Source: Piscinibacter gummiphilus
GTDB lineage: Bacteria; Pseudomonadota; Gammaproteobacteria; Burkholderiales; Burkholderiaceae_C
Direction: 5' to 3'
Length of the DNA: 64,000 nucleotides
NCBI RefSeq assembly: GCF_032681285.1
Contig: NZ_CP136336.1
Span: 669,001-733,000 of the forward strand
Shown: one piece after another, positions 63,377 to 64,000 of the stretch
Layout: each line of letters starts with the position of its first letter
Numbering within the stretch: position 1 is the stretch's first letter
Translations under genes and position numbers: made by a program
Notes under the pieces: model-generated
Told to the model about the DNA's origin: nothing
The model's database searches: none
Seen by the model: only the letters and a program-made list of their open reading frames with translations

Positions 63377-64000
63377 TCAGCTCTGGCAGTCGGCCGGGGG
63401 GCGGCGGGTCAGCTTCTTTTCGCCGGCGTACTTCTCGGCCGAGTTCTTCACCAGCGGCCGGATCAGCGCCTCGTCGGCCTGCAGCCAGTCGGAGGCCCAG
63501 GTGAACTTGGCGCCGTCCCAGGTGTGCACCCGCGTCCAGGCCGAGCCCATGTGGTCGACACAGCTGGTGGAGACCGGCCGCAGCACACCCTTGAAGCCGA
63601 GCGCGTCGAGTTTGGCCTGCGTGAGGTTGAGGTTCTCGTAGCCCCAGCGTGCCTGCTCCCCGCTCATCACCTTGCCCTTGCCGAAGCGCTCTTGCGCCGC
63701 CCGCACGCCCTCGACGGCCAGCATCGCGCCGACCACGCCGCGCATGTAGAGCACCGAGCCCACCTCTTCCTTCGGGCCCGTGCCCTGGCCAGGGCCATGG
63801 ACCTTGCTCAGGATGTCTTGAACGACCGTCGATTGAGGCTCGGCACCGTGTTGCATCATCACCGCGCTGTAGCCCTTGGCCGCGGCGCCCACGTCGCGCA
63901 GGTCGGGCTCGGCGCCCGACCACCACGTGCCGAACATCTTCTCGCGCGGGTAGCCGGTGGCCACCGCTTCCTTGATGGCGGTGGGCGTCATCACGCCCCA
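63377..64000 (-). CDS. ABC transporter substrate-binding protein, C-terminal part (cut by window end)
   Basis: The frame is open to the last base, so the start and signal peptide lie beyond the window. The visible 207 residues show the late part of a Leu/Ile/Val-type periplasmic binding fold (TAIKEAVATGYPREKMFGTWWSGAEPD; YMRGVVGAMLAVEGVRAAQERFG). It ends with a Cys-containing RRPPADCQS tail. It belongs with livF and the PaaK-like ligase, suggesting uptake and activation of the same compound. Confidence 0.82.
   Translation of the reverse strand, partial: WGVMTPTAIKEAVATGYPREKMFGTWWSGAEPDLRDVGAAAKGYSAVMMQHGAEPQSTVVQDILSKVHGPGQGTGPKEEVGSVLYMRGVVGAMLAVEGVRAAQERFGKGKVMSGEQARWGYENLNLTQAKLDALGFKGVLRPVSTSCVDHMGSAWTRVHTWDGAKFTWASDWLQADEALIRPLVKNSAEKYAGEKKLTRRPPADCQS

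Overview
The window is high-GC, densely packed bacterial chromosome. Burkholderiales-type gene sets (Bug/tripartite-tricarboxylate binding proteins, aceK, a liu leucine-catabolism locus with a MerR regulator, rplM-rpsI-bactofilin-erpA-anmK-tyrS order) point to a betaproteobacterium, probably of the Rubrivivax/Leptothrix/Methylibium group; the genus is inference. I see no rRNA, tRNA, insertion sequence, prophage or CRISPR array.

Region 1 (1-26 kb) is mainly leucine/isovalerate catabolism. After a cut LysR gene and an MBL-fold hydrolase comes a 270-bp palindromic intergenic element, then liuR and liuA. Further on are liuB, liuC, liuD and liuE, which together take isovaleryl-CoA to acetoacetate plus acetyl-CoA. 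Matching LiuR-type palindromes lie before liuR and before liuB. Between the core genes sit carbonic anhydrase, AceK, a thiolase, an SDR, a HisC-like aminotransferase, a second acyl-CoA dehydrogenase, a TRAP transporter (dctPQM), two DsbA-fold isomerase-like proteins, a degenerate rhodanese, a protein with seven WCGA repeats, and two secreted proteins that share a C-terminal domain.

Region 2 (26-30 kb) has an MHS-type MFS transporter behind an 11-bp direct-repeat operator, small membrane and CWC proteins, a c-type cytochrome with a C-terminal sorting-like tail, and a small outer-membrane barrel. Region 3 (30-34.6 kb) is a malonate-use operon on the minus strand (GntR regulator, malonyl-CoA decarboxylase, Bug protein, malonyl-CoA synthetase). 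Region 4 (34.7-40 kb) has a lone receiver protein, an IclR regulator and a three-gene acyl-CoA dehydrogenase operon ending in gcdH, which fits dicarboxylate (pimelate/glutarate-like) degradation. Region 5 (40-43.7 kb) is a TetR-HlyD-ABC-permease export operon.

Region 6 (43.8-64 kb) is mostly housekeeping: NADH dehydrogenase II, YbdK ligase, a CPA2 antiporter, htpG with a clear sigma-32 type promoter, srkA, L13/S9, a DUF6776-like membrane protein, bactofilin, erpA, anmK, an M23 peptidase, tyrS and dtd. The last part is minus-strand: an orphan Bug protein, then a PaaK-like ligase, LivF and a cut ABC binding protein.

The most unusual items are the WCGA-repeat protein, the 270-bp palindromic element, the direct-repeat operator before the MFS gene, a 12-bp motif shared by two transporter promoters, and the paralogous secreted pair inside the liu locus.
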